This document shows, piece after piece, positions 8,685 to 17,286 of a DNA stretch of 64,000 bases; the stretch's first letter is position 1, and the number at the start of each line of letters is the position of its first letter. The notes under the pieces were generated by a model. That model ran no database searches. It had not been told where the DNA came from and saw nothing but the letters and a program-made list of their open reading frames with translations. A program made the position numbers and the translations under genes. Source of the DNA: Algorimicrobium algoritergicola (GTDB lineage Bacteria > Bacteroidota > Bacteroidia > Flavobacteriales > Flavobacteriaceae); contig NZ_VSKL01000002.1 in the NCBI RefSeq assembly GCF_008086165.1, forward strand, positions 372,001-436,000. Direction: 5' to 3'.

Positions 8685-9635
8685 TTACTTTTTAATTAAC
8701 CCTAACTCAATAAGGCGTTCATTTAAAAAATCGCCTGCTGAAATATCATCAAATTGTTTTGGGTTTTCGTCGTCAATACAACTATCTAAAACGTCTAATT
8801 TCATATCACTTATCGGATGCATAAAAAACGGAATTGAGTAACGTGATGTTCCCCAAAGTTCTCTTGGCGGATTAATTACACGATGGATGGTTGATTTTAA
8901 TTTATTATTAGTGTGTCTTGATAACATATCACCCACATTTATCATTAATTCATCTGGTTCTGCAATAGCATCTAACCATTCGCCTTTATGGTTTTGAACT
9001 TGTAAACCACGACCTTGCGCACCCATTAATAGCGTGATTAAATTAATATCACCATGAGCAGCTGCACGAACGGCATTTTTTGGTTCATCTATAATTGGTG
9101 GATAGTGAATTGGACGTAAAATACTATTCCCATTATGGATGTAATCATCAAAATATGTTTCTTCTAATTTTAAATGCAATGCTAAAGCACGTAACACATA
9201 TTTAGCTGTTTTTTCCAACATGCGATACGTTTCTTTACCTGCTTTATTAAATTCAGGTAATTCTTTAACTTCTACATTTTTAGGATATTCTGCTTCTAAT
9301 TTCGGATTGTTTTCTACAAACTGTCCAAAGTGCCAGAACTCTTTTAAATCGCCTTCCTTCTTGCCTTTAGCGCTTTCTTTTCCAAAAGAAATATAACCAC
9401 GCTGACCACCAATACCTTCAATTTCATATTTCTGCTTGGTTTCTAATGGCAGCTCAAAGAAGTTTTTCACTTCTCCATATAAATTATCGACTAGCTTATC
9501 ATCTAAAAAGTGCCCTTTTAAAGCAACAAAACCAATTTCTTCGTAGGCCTTTCCAATAGCATCTACAAATTGTTGTTTGCATTTTGGGTCTTCGGATGTA
9601 AAATCTTTTAAATTAACACTTGGTATTGTATTCAT
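8685..9635 (-). CDS. 2-oxoglutarate/Fe(II) oxygenase, isopenicillin-N-synthase-like
   Basis: The 316-aa protein has the N-terminal DIOX_N region (VALKGHFLDDKLVDNLYGEV). The double-stranded beta-helix carries the iron triad His194, Asp196 (HGD) and His251, plus Arg265-x-Ser267 (RYS) for 2-oxoglutarate binding. It should couple 2-oxoglutarate decarboxylation to oxidation of a small substrate in the cytoplasm; the substrate is not inferable. It is the first gene of a six-gene minus-strand operon and is preceded by a TACATTTG promoter element. Confidence 0.9.
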   Translation of the reverse strand: MNTIPSVNLKDFTSEDPKCKQQFVDAIGKAYEEIGFVALKGHFLDDKLVDNLYGEVKNFFELPLETKQKYEIEGIGGQRGYISFGKESAKGKKEGDLKEFWHFGQFVENNPKLEAEYPKNVEVKELPEFNKAGKETYRMLEKTAKYVLRALALHLKLEETYFDDYIHNGNSILRPIHYPPIIDEPKNAVRAAAHGDINLITLLMGAQGRGLQVQNHKGEWLDAIAEPDELMINVGDMLSRHTNNKLKSTIHRVINPPRELWGTSRYSIPFFMHPISDMKLDVLDSCIDDENPKQFDDISAGDFLNERLIELGLIKK

Positions 9636-9665
9636 AAGGATATTGTTTTTAATAGGTATGTATTA

Positions 9666-9673
9666 CAAATGTA
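9666..9673 (-). promoter_or_regulatory. -7 element of the oxygenase-SUI1-phosphorylase operon
   Basis: TACATTTG on the minus strand matches TAnnTTTG, 30 nt before the first ATG. It is in the gap shared with the divergent E1 dehydrogenase promoter. Confidence 0.55.
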
Positions 9674-9720
9674 CGAAAACATTATAAAGTTTGGAATACT
9701 ATTTATTGTTAGATTGTTAT

Positions 9721-9748
9721 TTGTAATTATCAATTTATAGTATATTTG
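9721..9748 (+). promoter_or_regulatory. promoter of the E1 dehydrogenase gene (TTG-N17-TATATTTG)
   Basis: TTG at 9721-9723 and TATATTTG at 9741-9748 are separated by 17 nt, close to the Bacteroidota housekeeping promoter consensus. The ATG follows 13 nt later, implying a very short leader. Confidence 0.65.
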
Positions 9749-9761
9749 ACAAACGAATTTT

Positions 9762-11768
9762 ATGATCAATACAGTATCATCTATGAGTAATATAGCCTAT
9801 AACAAAACGGGTCTTGATAGTAGTGAGTTATTAGAACTTTATAAGCGTATGCTAAAGCCACGTTTAATAGAAGAAAAAATGTTAATTCTATTACGCCAAG
9901 GCAGGATTTCTAAATGGTTTTCAGGAATTGGCCAAGAAGCTATTTCTGTAGGCGTAACTATGGCTTTGAATTCTGATGAATATATTTTGCCCATGCATCG
10001 AAATTTAGGCGTTTTCACCACACGTGATATTCCTTTATATCGCTTATTTAGCCAATGGCAAGGAAAAGCAAATGGTTTTACCAAAGGTCGTGATCGGTCC
10101 TTTCATTTTGGAACACAAGAGTTTAAAATTGTTGGTATGATTTCGCATTTAGGTCCACAATTAGGCGTTGCAGATGGGATTGCATTAGCAAGTAAATTAA
10201 AAAACACAAAGGAGGTTACAGCTGTTTTTACAGGTGAAGGTGGTACGAGTGAAGGTGATTTTCACGAAGCATTAAACGTGGCTTCAGTCTGGCAATTACC
10301 AGTTTTATTTTGTGTTGAAAATAATGGATACGGTTTATCTACGCCAACTAGCGAACAATATAATTGTGAAAATATTGCGGATCGTGGTATTGGTTATGGC
10401 ATGGAGTCACATATTATAGACGGAAATAATATTATAGAAGTCTATACGAAGATGCGTGATTTAGCGGAAAGCGTTCGTCAAAATCCACGTCCAATTTTAA
10501 TTGAATTTAAAACCTTTAGAATGCGTGGGCATGAAGAGGCGAGTGGTACCAAATATGTACCACAAGATTTGATGGATATGTGGGCGAAGAAAGATCCGTT
10601 AGAAAATTTTCAGACATTTTTGAAAGATGAAAATATTCTAACAGAAGCTGAAGACGTTGAAATGAAAGCGGCAATTGTGTCTGAAATTAATGAACATTTA
10701 CAAATGGCTTTTGATGAAGACGTTATAGTTCCCAATGAAAGCACTGAATTAAATGATGTTTATAAAGCATTTGACTATCAAGAAATTAAACCAAACACAA
10801 ACACAGAAGAAATACGCCTAATTGATGCTATTTCTGAAGGTTTAAAACAGTCCATGGAACGCCATGATGATTTGATTATCATGGGTCAAGATGTCGCTGA
10901 ATATGGCGGTGTTTTTAAAATAACCGATGGGTTTGTAGAAGCGTTTGGAAAAGAGCGTGTTAGAAATACACCTATTTGCGAATCTGCTATTGTGGAAGCT
11001 GCTATGGGACTTTCTATATCTGGAATGAAAGCTGTTATGGAAATGCAGTTTGCTGATTTTGCGACTTCTGGTTTTAACCCGATTGTAAATTATTTGGCTA
11101 AATCGCATTACCGTTGGAATCAACAGGCTGATGTGGTAGTGAGAATGCCTTGTGGTGGCGGTGTTGCTGCTGGTCCTTTTCATTCGCAAACTAATGAAGC
11201 TTGGTTTACAAAAACACCAGGTTTAAAAGTGGTATATCCAGCGTTTCCGTATGATGCCAAAGGGTTATTAGCAACTGCTATAAACGATCCAAATCCCGTT
11301 CTTTTCTTTGAACACAAAGCGTTATATAGAAGTATTCGTCAGGATGTGCCAACAGATTATTTTACAATTCCTTTTGGAAAAGCAGCACGTTTACGTGAAG
11401 GAGCTGATGTTACCATTATTTCCTATGGAGCAGCTGTGCATTGGGCTTTAGAAACTTTAGATAACAATCCAGATATTCAAGCAGACTTAATTGACTTACG
11501 AAGTTTGCAACCCTTGGATACCGAAGCTATTTTTAAATCGGTTAGAAAAACGGGTCGTGCCATTATTTTACAAGAAGATTCGTTGTTTGGTGGTATTGCT
11601 TCAGATATTTCATCCATGATTATGGAAACTTGTTTTGAACACCTAGATGCGCCTGTAAAGCGTGTAGCTAGTATGGAAACACCTATTCCATTTATAAATC
11701 AATTGGAAGTACAGTATTTAGGAAAAGGGAAATTTGAAACGGCCTTGAAGGAATTGTTGGCTTATTAA
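9762..11768 (+). CDS. 2-oxoacid dehydrogenase E1, fused alpha and beta subunits
   Basis: The 668-aa protein joins an E1-alpha part (about residues 1-330) to an E1-beta transketolase-type part (about 345-668). The thiamine diphosphate motif runs from GEG at 158-160 to NNG at 187-189. The alpha part has MRGHEEASGTKYVP, typical of branched-chain-type E1. It oxidatively decarboxylates a 2-oxoacid and passes the acyl group to an E2 lipoyl protein, which is not encoded here. The fusion is common in Bacteroidota. Branched-chain 2-oxoacids are the likeliest substrate, but pyruvate or 2-oxoglutarate cannot be excluded. Confidence 0.9.
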   Translation: MINTVSSMSNIAYNKTGLDSSELLELYKRMLKPRLIEEKMLILLRQGRISKWFSGIGQEAISVGVTMALNSDEYILPMHRNLGVFTTRDIPLYRLFSQWQGKANGFTKGRDRSFHFGTQEFKIVGMISHLGPQLGVADGIALASKLKNTKEVTAVFTGEGGTSEGDFHEALNVASVWQLPVLFCVENNGYGLSTPTSEQYNCENIADRGIGYGMESHIIDGNNIIEVYTKMRDLAESVRQNPRPILIEFKTFRMRGHEEASGTKYVPQDLMDMWAKKDPLENFQTFLKDENILTEAEDVEMKAAIVSEINEHLQMAFDEDVIVPNESTELNDVYKAFDYQEIKPNTNTEEIRLIDAISEGLKQSMERHDDLIIMGQDVAEYGGVFKITDGFVEAFGKERVRNTPICESAIVEAAMGLSISGMKAVMEMQFADFATSGFNPIVNYLAKSHYRWNQQADVVVRMPCGGGVAAGPFHSQTNEAWFTKTPGLKVVYPAFPYDAKGLLATAINDPNPVLFFEHKALYRSIRQDVPTDYFTIPFGKAARLREGADVTIISYGAAVHWALETLDNNPDIQADLIDLRSLQPLDTEAIFKSVRKTGRAIILQEDSLFGGIASDISSMIMETCFEHLDAPVKRVASMETPIPFINQLEVQYLGKGKFETALKELLAY

Positions 11769-11780
11769 AAAACGAAATAA

Positions 11781-11821
11781 AAAAAACAGCATTGAGAATT
11801 TATAATTCAATGCTGTTTTTT
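11781..11821. terminator. bidirectional intrinsic terminator
   Basis: A perfect stem, AACAGCATTGA paired with TCAATGCTGTT, has an 11-nt AT-rich loop and is bounded by A6 on the left and T6 on the right. It lies between the converging E1 and M19 dipeptidase genes and can end transcription from both sides. Confidence 0.9.
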
Positions 11822-11842
11822 CATTAAATAACTATTACTTTT

Positions 11843-13183
11843 TTATGAATTACTCTGTGCTTGCATATCTTTAGCAACAGCTTGGACGTCATCTAAAACT
11901 CGTAATAGATTCTCACTCCAAAGCTTGCTGATTTCTGCTTCTGTGTAGCCACGTTTTACCAATTCTAATGTTACATTGAAAGTTTCTGATGCATCGCGCC
12001 AGCCTTCAATTCCGCCACCACCATCAAAATCACTACTAATTCCGACATGGTTTATACCTATTTTATCAACCATATAATCTATGTGATCTACAAAATCAGC
12101 AACATTTACAGCAGGAGGAAAGCCTTCAATAGTTTCAGCCTTTTCATTTGCTAAACGAACAACATCGCCATAATATTCAAAAAATTTACCTTGGTCTTCA
12201 TTACTTAAAGCCATGACCTCTTCACGTGACGTGTACCATTTGACACCTAACGAATCGGCTGCTTCTTTTTGAATGCTTTTTAAAGCTTCATCACGAGTCT
12301 CTACTTTTTCAGCGTTAACATAAGCATCAAGTGCAACTGTTTGCACAACACCATTATTATCTTTCATCCATTGTAATTGTTCGTCATCTAAATTTCGACT
12401 ATGATCACAAAGAGCTCTTGCAGATGAATGCGACGCTATTATTGGTGCTTTAGTCAATTCAATCATTTGACGCATAGCTTCTTTTGAAGGATGCGAAACA
12501 TCAATCATCATTCCCAAACGGTTCATTTCAACGATTACCTCTTTTCCTAATGGACTTAAACCATTATGAAGCCAAACATTATCTTTTTCACCCGTATTAC
12601 TATCACTTAATTGACTATGACCATTATGCGCAAGCGACATATAACGACCACCTAAATTATAAAATTTCTCCACGTTTTTTATGTCTGTTCCAACAGGATA
12701 GCCGTTTTCAATACCAATCATGGCTATTTTCTTTCCAGAGGTGTTAATGCGTCTAACATCATCAGATGTTAGAGCCAATTCAATTTGATCTGGAGCAATA
12801 TCTGTTACTAATTTATGAATAGCATCAAATTTACCCATGGCCGTTTCATATGCTTTGGTGTAACCTTCAGAAGTTAAAGTGTCCTGACCGGTATAAACAA
12901 TAAACCAAGCAACATCTAATCCGCCAGCTTTCATTTTAGGAAGTGTGACTTGCGACTTTAAATCTTGTGTGTAATTAATAGAGTCTGTAAAATTATTTAC
13001 ATTAAAATCATCGTGTGTATCTAGTGTTATAACACGTTCGTGAATGCCTTTAGCACGCTCCATCATTTCAGGAGTTACAACAACTTCTTCGTTAACAATT
13101 TCCAGTGTCTCTTCTTGTTTAGGCTTGTCTTTACAACTCATAATTAGCAAAAAGAATAGACATAATAGTTTAATAGATTTCAT
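11843..13183 (-). CDS. membrane dipeptidase, peptidase family M19, lipoprotein
   Basis: The 446-aa protein has a lipoprotein signal ending IMSC (Cys17). The renal-dipeptidase fold follows: TLDTHDDFNV (first zinc ligands), then IGIENG with the metal-bridging Glu. Next are MIDVSHPS and IIASHSSARALCDH (zinc-binding histidines), and VGISSDFDGGGG near the C-terminus. It should hydrolyse dipeptides in the cell envelope. It is a stand-alone gene convergent with the E1 gene across the terminator. All metal-ligand motifs appear present. Confidence 0.92.
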   Translation of the reverse strand: MKSIKLLCLFFLLIMSCKDKPKQEETLEIVNEEVVVTPEMMERAKGIHERVITLDTHDDFNVNNFTDSINYTQDLKSQVTLPKMKAGGLDVAWFIVYTGQDTLTSEGYTKAYETAMGKFDAIHKLVTDIAPDQIELALTSDDVRRINTSGKKIAMIGIENGYPVGTDIKNVEKFYNLGGRYMSLAHNGHSQLSDSNTGEKDNVWLHNGLSPLGKEVIVEMNRLGMMIDVSHPSKEAMRQMIELTKAPIIASHSSARALCDHSRNLDDEQLQWMKDNNGVVQTVALDAYVNAEKVETRDEALKSIQKEAADSLGVKWYTSREEVMALSNEDQGKFFEYYGDVVRLANEKAETIEGFPPAVNVADFVDHIDYMVDKIGINHVGISSDFDGGGGIEGWRDASETFNVTLELVKRGYTEAEISKLWSENLLRVLDDVQAVAKDMQAQSNS

Positions 13184-13279
13184 ATTTAGTTTGTTTTAGT
13201 ATCTATTTGTCAAGTTACAAAAAAGTTTAGATGTGATTAAGATTCTTTAAAAAATAGTATCTTTAATAAACCAAGCACT

Positions 13280-13702
13280 ATGAAAACAAAGACGATAATC
13301 GGAATTCTACTTCTGTTGGTTTTTAGTTGTAAAACTGATAAACCTCCTGAATACTCATGGAATACACTTAAAGTTACTGCAACTGCTTATAATTCTGTTG
13401 CCTATCAAACCAATTCTAACCCACATATTACAGCGTTTGGTGATAGTTTAAAACCAGGACTTAAATATATTGCTGTTTCTCGAGATTTGCTTAAACTTGG
13501 TTTAAAGCACAATACGCCTGTTGCTATTGAAGGTTTGGAAGGTTTATATTTGGTTAAAGACAAAATGCACTCACGAAAGAGAAATCAAATTGATATTTAC
13601 ATGGGTTTAAATATTAAAGCGGCAAAGGAATGGGGAAGGAAAAAAGTAAATATTGCTTACGGAATTAAAAACAAAGAAATAGACATTAAACAATTGAATT
13701 AA
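13280..13702 (+). CDS. 3D-domain (double-psi beta-barrel) lipoprotein
   Basis: The 140-aa product starts with a lipoprotein signal ending VFSC. A compact 3D domain follows: VTATAYNS, ITAFGDSLKPG, IAVSRDLL, LVKDKMHSR and IDIYMG. The three conserved aspartates of the domain are in GDS, KDK and IDI. Domains of this kind occur in lytic transglycosylases and RlpA-like cell-wall proteins, so a peptidoglycan-linked envelope role is likely. It lies 52 bp upstream of the S9 peptidase gene and may share its transcript. Confidence 0.85.
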   Translation: MKTKTIIGILLLLVFSCKTDKPPEYSWNTLKVTATAYNSVAYQTNSNPHITAFGDSLKPGLKYIAVSRDLLKLGLKHNTPVAIEGLEGLYLVKDKMHSRKRNQIDIYMGLNIKAAKEWGRKKVNIAYGIKNKEIDIKQLN

Positions 13703-13754
13703 TTGTCTAATTTTAAGACTTATAACATCAATCTAATTATCAATTATACAACTT

Positions 13755-15917
13755 ATGAAAAACATGTATTTCTTGTTGCTTTTAATTTTAGTTTCAGCAT
13801 GTGGAACGAAAGAAAAGCAAAACGACGTTAAAAACATTAATGATGATGCACCAATTGCAAAAAAAGCACCCAAGGAATTAACCATACATGATGATACGCG
13901 AATTGATGATTACTTCTGGATGCGTTTGAGTGATGATCAAAAAAAATCTGAAAACCCAGATGCGCAAATACAAGATGTTTTAGATTATTTAAATGCAGAA
14001 AATGAATATTTAAATGAAGCCATGTCTCATACTGAAACATTTCAGGATGAATTATATAATGAAATAATTGGACGTATTAAAAAAGATGATCAATCTGTTC
14101 CTGTCAATGATAACGGGTTTTCCTATTATACACGTTATGAGGAAGGTTCTGAATATGCTTTATATTGTAGAAAGAAATTAGAAGATAACGCAGAAGAACA
14201 AATTATTTTTAATGGTCCCAAAATGGCTGAAGGTTTTTCATATTATGGAATAGGTGGTCAAAATGTGAGTCCAAATAATCAACTTATGACTTTTTCCATT
14301 GATACCGTTTCAAGAAGGCAATATACTATTTATATTAAAAATTTAGAAACTGATAAATTACTTTCAGATACATTAAGCAACACTGGTGGTAGCGCCGTCT
14401 GGGCAAACGATAACAAAACAGTTTTTTATACGACTAAAGATTCAGAAACACTGCGTCAGAATAAAATTTTTAAGCATGTTTTAGGTACAGATCAAACTCA
14501 AGATGAATTGGTTTTTGAAGAAATAGATGAAACATTTAGTTGTTATGTGTCTAAAACTAAATCGAACGATTATTTATTGATTGGAAGCAACCAAACACTT
14601 TCTACTGAATATCGTTTTTTAAATGCCAACACGCCAAATGGCACATGGCAGATTATTCAACCACGAGAACGGGATTTAATTTACCATCCAGATCACTACA
14701 AAGATGATTTTTACATCCGAACAAATTTAGATGCTACGAATTTTAAATTAGTTAAAACACCTATTAAAGCTAGCTCGAAAGATAATTGGCAAGATGTTAT
14801 TGCTCATAGAAGCGATGTATTGCTTCAAGACTTTGATTTATTTAACAACTTTTTAGTTTTAAGCGAACGGTTAAATGGATTAGCAACTATTCGGATTAAA
14901 AAATGGGATGAATCAACAGATTATTATATTGCGTTTAAAGATCCAGCTTACCTAGCATATCCAACGTCTAATATAGATTTTGATACGGATAAATTACGCT
15001 ATAATTATACATCACTTACTACACCAAATAGTACGTTTGAATATAATATGGACACAAAAGAACAGGAGCTTTTAAAGCAGCAAGATGTTCTTGGAGGCTT
15101 TTCACCTAATGATTATGTGTCTGAACGTCTAGAAGCTACCGCAACTGATGGTACTAAAATTCCAGTTTCTTTGGTCTATAAGAAAGGAATTTCTTTAGGA
15201 GCCGAAACGCCATTATTATTATATGCGTATGGTTCTTATGGAAGTAGCACAGAGCCAACTTTTAGTTCTGATAGATTAAGTTTATTAGATCGTGGATTTG
15301 TTTATGCCATTGCGCATGTGCGAGGTGGTCAAGAAATGGGTCGTGAATGGTACGAAAACGGTAAACTTCTTAACAAGAAAAACACCTTTTCAGATTTTAT
15401 AAATGTTGGCGAACATTTGGTTGCTCAAGGCTACACAAGTCCGAAACATTTATATGCTTTAGGTGGTAGTGCAGGTGGTTTATTAATGGGTGCCATTATT
15501 AATATGAAACCGGAATTATGGAACGGTGTTGTTGCAGCAGTTCCATTTGTAGATATCGTTTCTACTATGTTAGACGAAACCATTCCGCTTACGACTTTTG
15601 AATTTGATGAATGGGGAAATCCAAAAGATGCCACCTATTATAATTATATGAAATCCTATTCGCCTTATGATAATGTGGAAGCTAAAAACTATCCCAACAT
15701 GTTAATTACAACAGGATATTGGGATAGCCAAGTTCAATATTGGGAACCTGCCAAATGGATAGCTAAATTACGAGCTCTTAAAACGGATAATAACCTATTA
15801 GTTATGGATTGTAACATGGAAACAGGTCATGGTGGTGCTTCTGGACGTTTTGAACGTTATAAGCGTACAGCTTTGTATTATGCATTTATTATGGATTTGG
15901 AAGGTCTCGAAAAATAG
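13755..15917 (+). CDS. oligopeptidase B-like S9 family serine peptidase, lipoprotein
   Basis: The 720-aa protein has a lipoprotein signal (VSAC), a seven-bladed propeller region and a C-terminal alpha/beta hydrolase domain. The nucleophile is in GGSAGG (Ser572). The catalytic Asp is in TTGYWDSQV and the His in GHGGASGR, exactly the oligopeptidase B pattern. The propeller-entry motif RIDDYFWMRL is present near residue 50. It should cleave short peptides after basic residues, here probably in the periplasm because of the lipid anchor. It converges on the ExbD gene 7 bp downstream. Confidence 0.93.
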   Translation: MKNMYFLLLLILVSACGTKEKQNDVKNINDDAPIAKKAPKELTIHDDTRIDDYFWMRLSDDQKKSENPDAQIQDVLDYLNAENEYLNEAMSHTETFQDELYNEIIGRIKKDDQSVPVNDNGFSYYTRYEEGSEYALYCRKKLEDNAEEQIIFNGPKMAEGFSYYGIGGQNVSPNNQLMTFSIDTVSRRQYTIYIKNLETDKLLSDTLSNTGGSAVWANDNKTVFYTTKDSETLRQNKIFKHVLGTDQTQDELVFEEIDETFSCYVSKTKSNDYLLIGSNQTLSTEYRFLNANTPNGTWQIIQPRERDLIYHPDHYKDDFYIRTNLDATNFKLVKTPIKASSKDNWQDVIAHRSDVLLQDFDLFNNFLVLSERLNGLATIRIKKWDESTDYYIAFKDPAYLAYPTSNIDFDTDKLRYNYTSLTTPNSTFEYNMDTKEQELLKQQDVLGGFSPNDYVSERLEATATDGTKIPVSLVYKKGISLGAETPLLLYAYGSYGSSTEPTFSSDRLSLLDRGFVYAIAHVRGGQEMGREWYENGKLLNKKNTFSDFINVGEHLVAQGYTSPKHLYALGGSAGGLLMGAIINMKPELWNGVVAAVPFVDIVSTMLDETIPLTTFEFDEWGNPKDATYYNYMKSYSPYDNVEAKNYPNMLITTGYWDSQVQYWEPAKWIAKLRALKTDNNLLVMDCNMETGHGGASGRFERYKRTALYYAFIMDLEGLEK

Positions 15918-15924
15918 TTTGTCC

Positions 15925-16479
15925 TTATTGAGGTTCAGAAATATTCATAGGAAAAGCATGTTTGACTTCCAGCATTTGTGATGCAGATAAATCTTGGATT
16001 GATTTCTGATATGTTTTTTCAGAATAGTCTTCACGTAAATCAGTATAAGCTTTGCTAATTTCATTTTGAACCAGAACAAACAATTCATAAGATGTTTGCC
16101 TGTCATGTTGCAAGGAAATAATAGCTTTTTTAGGATTATCTGAAGCCGTTAAAAGTTGCTCACCTGAACAGTAATTACAGGATTTATCACCATTATTATT
16201 TACGAAATTTGAAACTAGTTCACTAACCTCATTAAAATCGACTAATTCATTATTCATTAATATTTCATTCGAATTATTTAAAACAATGCGCAATACATTG
16301 TTTTCAGCAGTGGGCGTTGCACAATCATTAGTAGGGCAGAATGCAGGTAAATTTCTATTGATGCCAGCATCTGTTGATATTGTGGTTGTTACTAAAAAGA
16401 AAATGAGCAATAAGAAAGCAATATCTGCCATGGAACCTGCATTTACTTTTTCGGAATTTCTGTGATGTCTCATAATCAT
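15925..16479 (-). CDS. exbD: ExbD/TolR-type biopolymer transport protein
   Basis: The 184-aa protein has a short basic N-terminus, then the single transmembrane helix GSMADIAFLLLIFFLVTT with the proton-path Asp typical of ExbD/TolR, and a periplasmic domain. That domain contains a CxxC-like pair (NYCSG, about residue 92), which is uncommon. No exbB or tonB lies beside it, so it must work with partners encoded elsewhere. The start could be Met1 (16479) or Met3 (16473). Confidence 0.88.
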   Translation of the reverse strand: MIMRHHRNSEKVNAGSMADIAFLLLIFFLVTTTISTDAGINRNLPAFCPTNDCATPTAENNVLRIVLNNSNEILMNNELVDFNEVSELVSNFVNNNGDKSCNYCSGEQLLTASDNPKKAIISLQHDRQTSYELFVLVQNEISKAYTDLREDYSEKTYQKSIQDLSASQMLEVKHAFPMNISEPQ

Positions 16480-16535
16480 AACGTTTTAAGAATTAGATTT
16501 TTACAAATACAAAAACAATACCATTAAAATAATTA

Positions 16536-16563
16536 CAAAAAAAAACCAGCAACTAATGCTGGT
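16536..16563 (-). terminator. intrinsic terminator of the small-ORF unit
   Basis: On the minus strand ACCAGCA pairs with TGCTGGT (7 bp, 5-nt loop) and is followed directly by a run of about nine T. It lies 57 nt before the exbD start, so it ends a transcript from upstream, meaning the small-ORF unit. Confidence 0.85.
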
Positions 16564-16588
16564 CTCTTCCGTCTTTAACTAATTCAAA

Positions 16589-16720
16589 CTAATGTATATA
16601 ACGTTTAATTCCTGTCCATAACGTGTCATGCTGAATGCACCTTTTCCGTATTGTTATTCTTTTTTGAGAATACGTTATTAACTCATTTGAATCTCTGGAA
16701 ACCTTGATTAATGCTTGCAT
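16589..16720 (-). CDS. possible small basic protein (43 aa)
   Basis: An ATG at 16718-16720 opens a 43-codon frame rich in Arg, Lys and Ile that stops 26 nt before the terminator. It follows the two 28-codon ORFs on the same strand. Nothing besides position and the open frame supports it, so it may equally be an untranslated part of the transcript. Confidence 0.25.
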   Translation of the reverse strand: MQALIKVSRDSNELITYSQKRITIRKRCIQHDTLWTGIKRYIH

Positions 16721-16784
16721 GACATGGTGTTTTTTGCTTGCCTGCGATAGGCAGGATTGATTGTTGGTTAATTTTTTAATAGTA

Positions 16785-16871
16785 CTATCTAAAACGTCTT
16801 TTACTATTCCAAGTAAAACCTTTTGTACTGTTCGTTCTTTTTGATAATTGATTGGTGTCTAAAGTTCTCAT
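16785..16871 (-). CDS. tandem 28-aa small ORF, copy 2
   Basis: This minus-strand frame runs from ATG to TAG and encodes MRTLDTNQLSKRTN, then STKGFTWNSKRRFR. It differs from copy 1 in only three residues (Thr/Ser, Ser/Thr, Lys/Asn) while four further base changes are synonymous. That pattern suggests selection on the peptide. The product is hydrophilic and strongly basic at the C-terminus, with one Trp, no Cys and no signal peptide. The family is not recognised. Confidence 0.5.
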   Translation of the reverse strand: MRTLDTNQLSKRTNSTKGFTWNSKRRFR

Positions 16872-16917
16872 GATATTTTGATTTTATTGATTGATTGATG
16901 AATTGTTTACGTAATGA

Positions 16918-17004
16918 CTATCTAAAGCGTCTTTTGCTATTCCAAGTAAAGCCATTTGTAGTGTTTGTTCTTTTTGATAATTGATTGCTGTCTAAAGTTC
17001 TCAT
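16918..17004 (-). CDS. tandem 28-aa small ORF, copy 1
   Basis: This is the first of the two ORFs in transcription order, encoding MRTLDSNQLSKRTN then TTNGFTWNSKRRFR. It has the same length, start context (ATGAGAACTTTAGA) and stop as copy 2. The upstream leader TAAATATAAACATT is A/T-rich, as is usual for flavobacterial initiation regions. A role as a small regulatory or nucleic-acid-binding peptide is possible from its charge, but it is not shown. Confidence 0.5.
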   Translation of the reverse strand: MRTLDSNQLSKRTNTTNGFTWNSKRRFR

Positions 17005-17286
17005 AATGTTTATATTTATTGGATTGGTATACTTAATAGACGACACATAAATTATTTTGTTACAGTACTATGCATTACAAAGTAGTTATTTAACATATTT
17101 TAACATTTAAGCACAGGATATACAGCTTGAGTAAACATCTGAAAACAACTACCATTACTAATGTTATCCTAAATTGTACCTTATGATTTATATATTTCTC
17201 ATATTTGCTATATATTTATCGTGTTTAAAACATTTAGGTATAGTTTTTGAATTATAAGCTCTAATAAATTTTCATGAATCTATAAA

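Larger units (their letters stand above)
16784..17004. repeat. two 88-bp direct repeats, 133-bp period
   Basis: Bases 16784-16871 and 16917-17004 align over 88 bp without gaps and with seven mismatches; a 45-bp AT-rich spacer separates them. Each copy corresponds almost exactly to one 28-codon ORF. Five of the seven differences fall at third codon positions. Confidence 0.9.
16480..17286. other. 807-bp gap with a minus-strand small-ORF transcription unit
   Basis: This gap between exbD and the secreted protein gene has no long ORF. On the minus strand it holds two paralogous 28-codon ORFs, a possible 43-codon ORF, a short GC hairpin (CCTGC-gatag-GCAGG, 16741-16755) and an intrinsic terminator. 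The 17005-17286 part is AT-rich, and I see no consensus promoter in it. Confidence 0.6.

Noticed and set aside
10842-11189. 115-codon open frame antisense to the E1 dehydrogenase gene
   Set aside because: It lies fully inside a well-supported gene and has a His/Arg/Ser-rich composition typical of the antisense frame of coding DNA.
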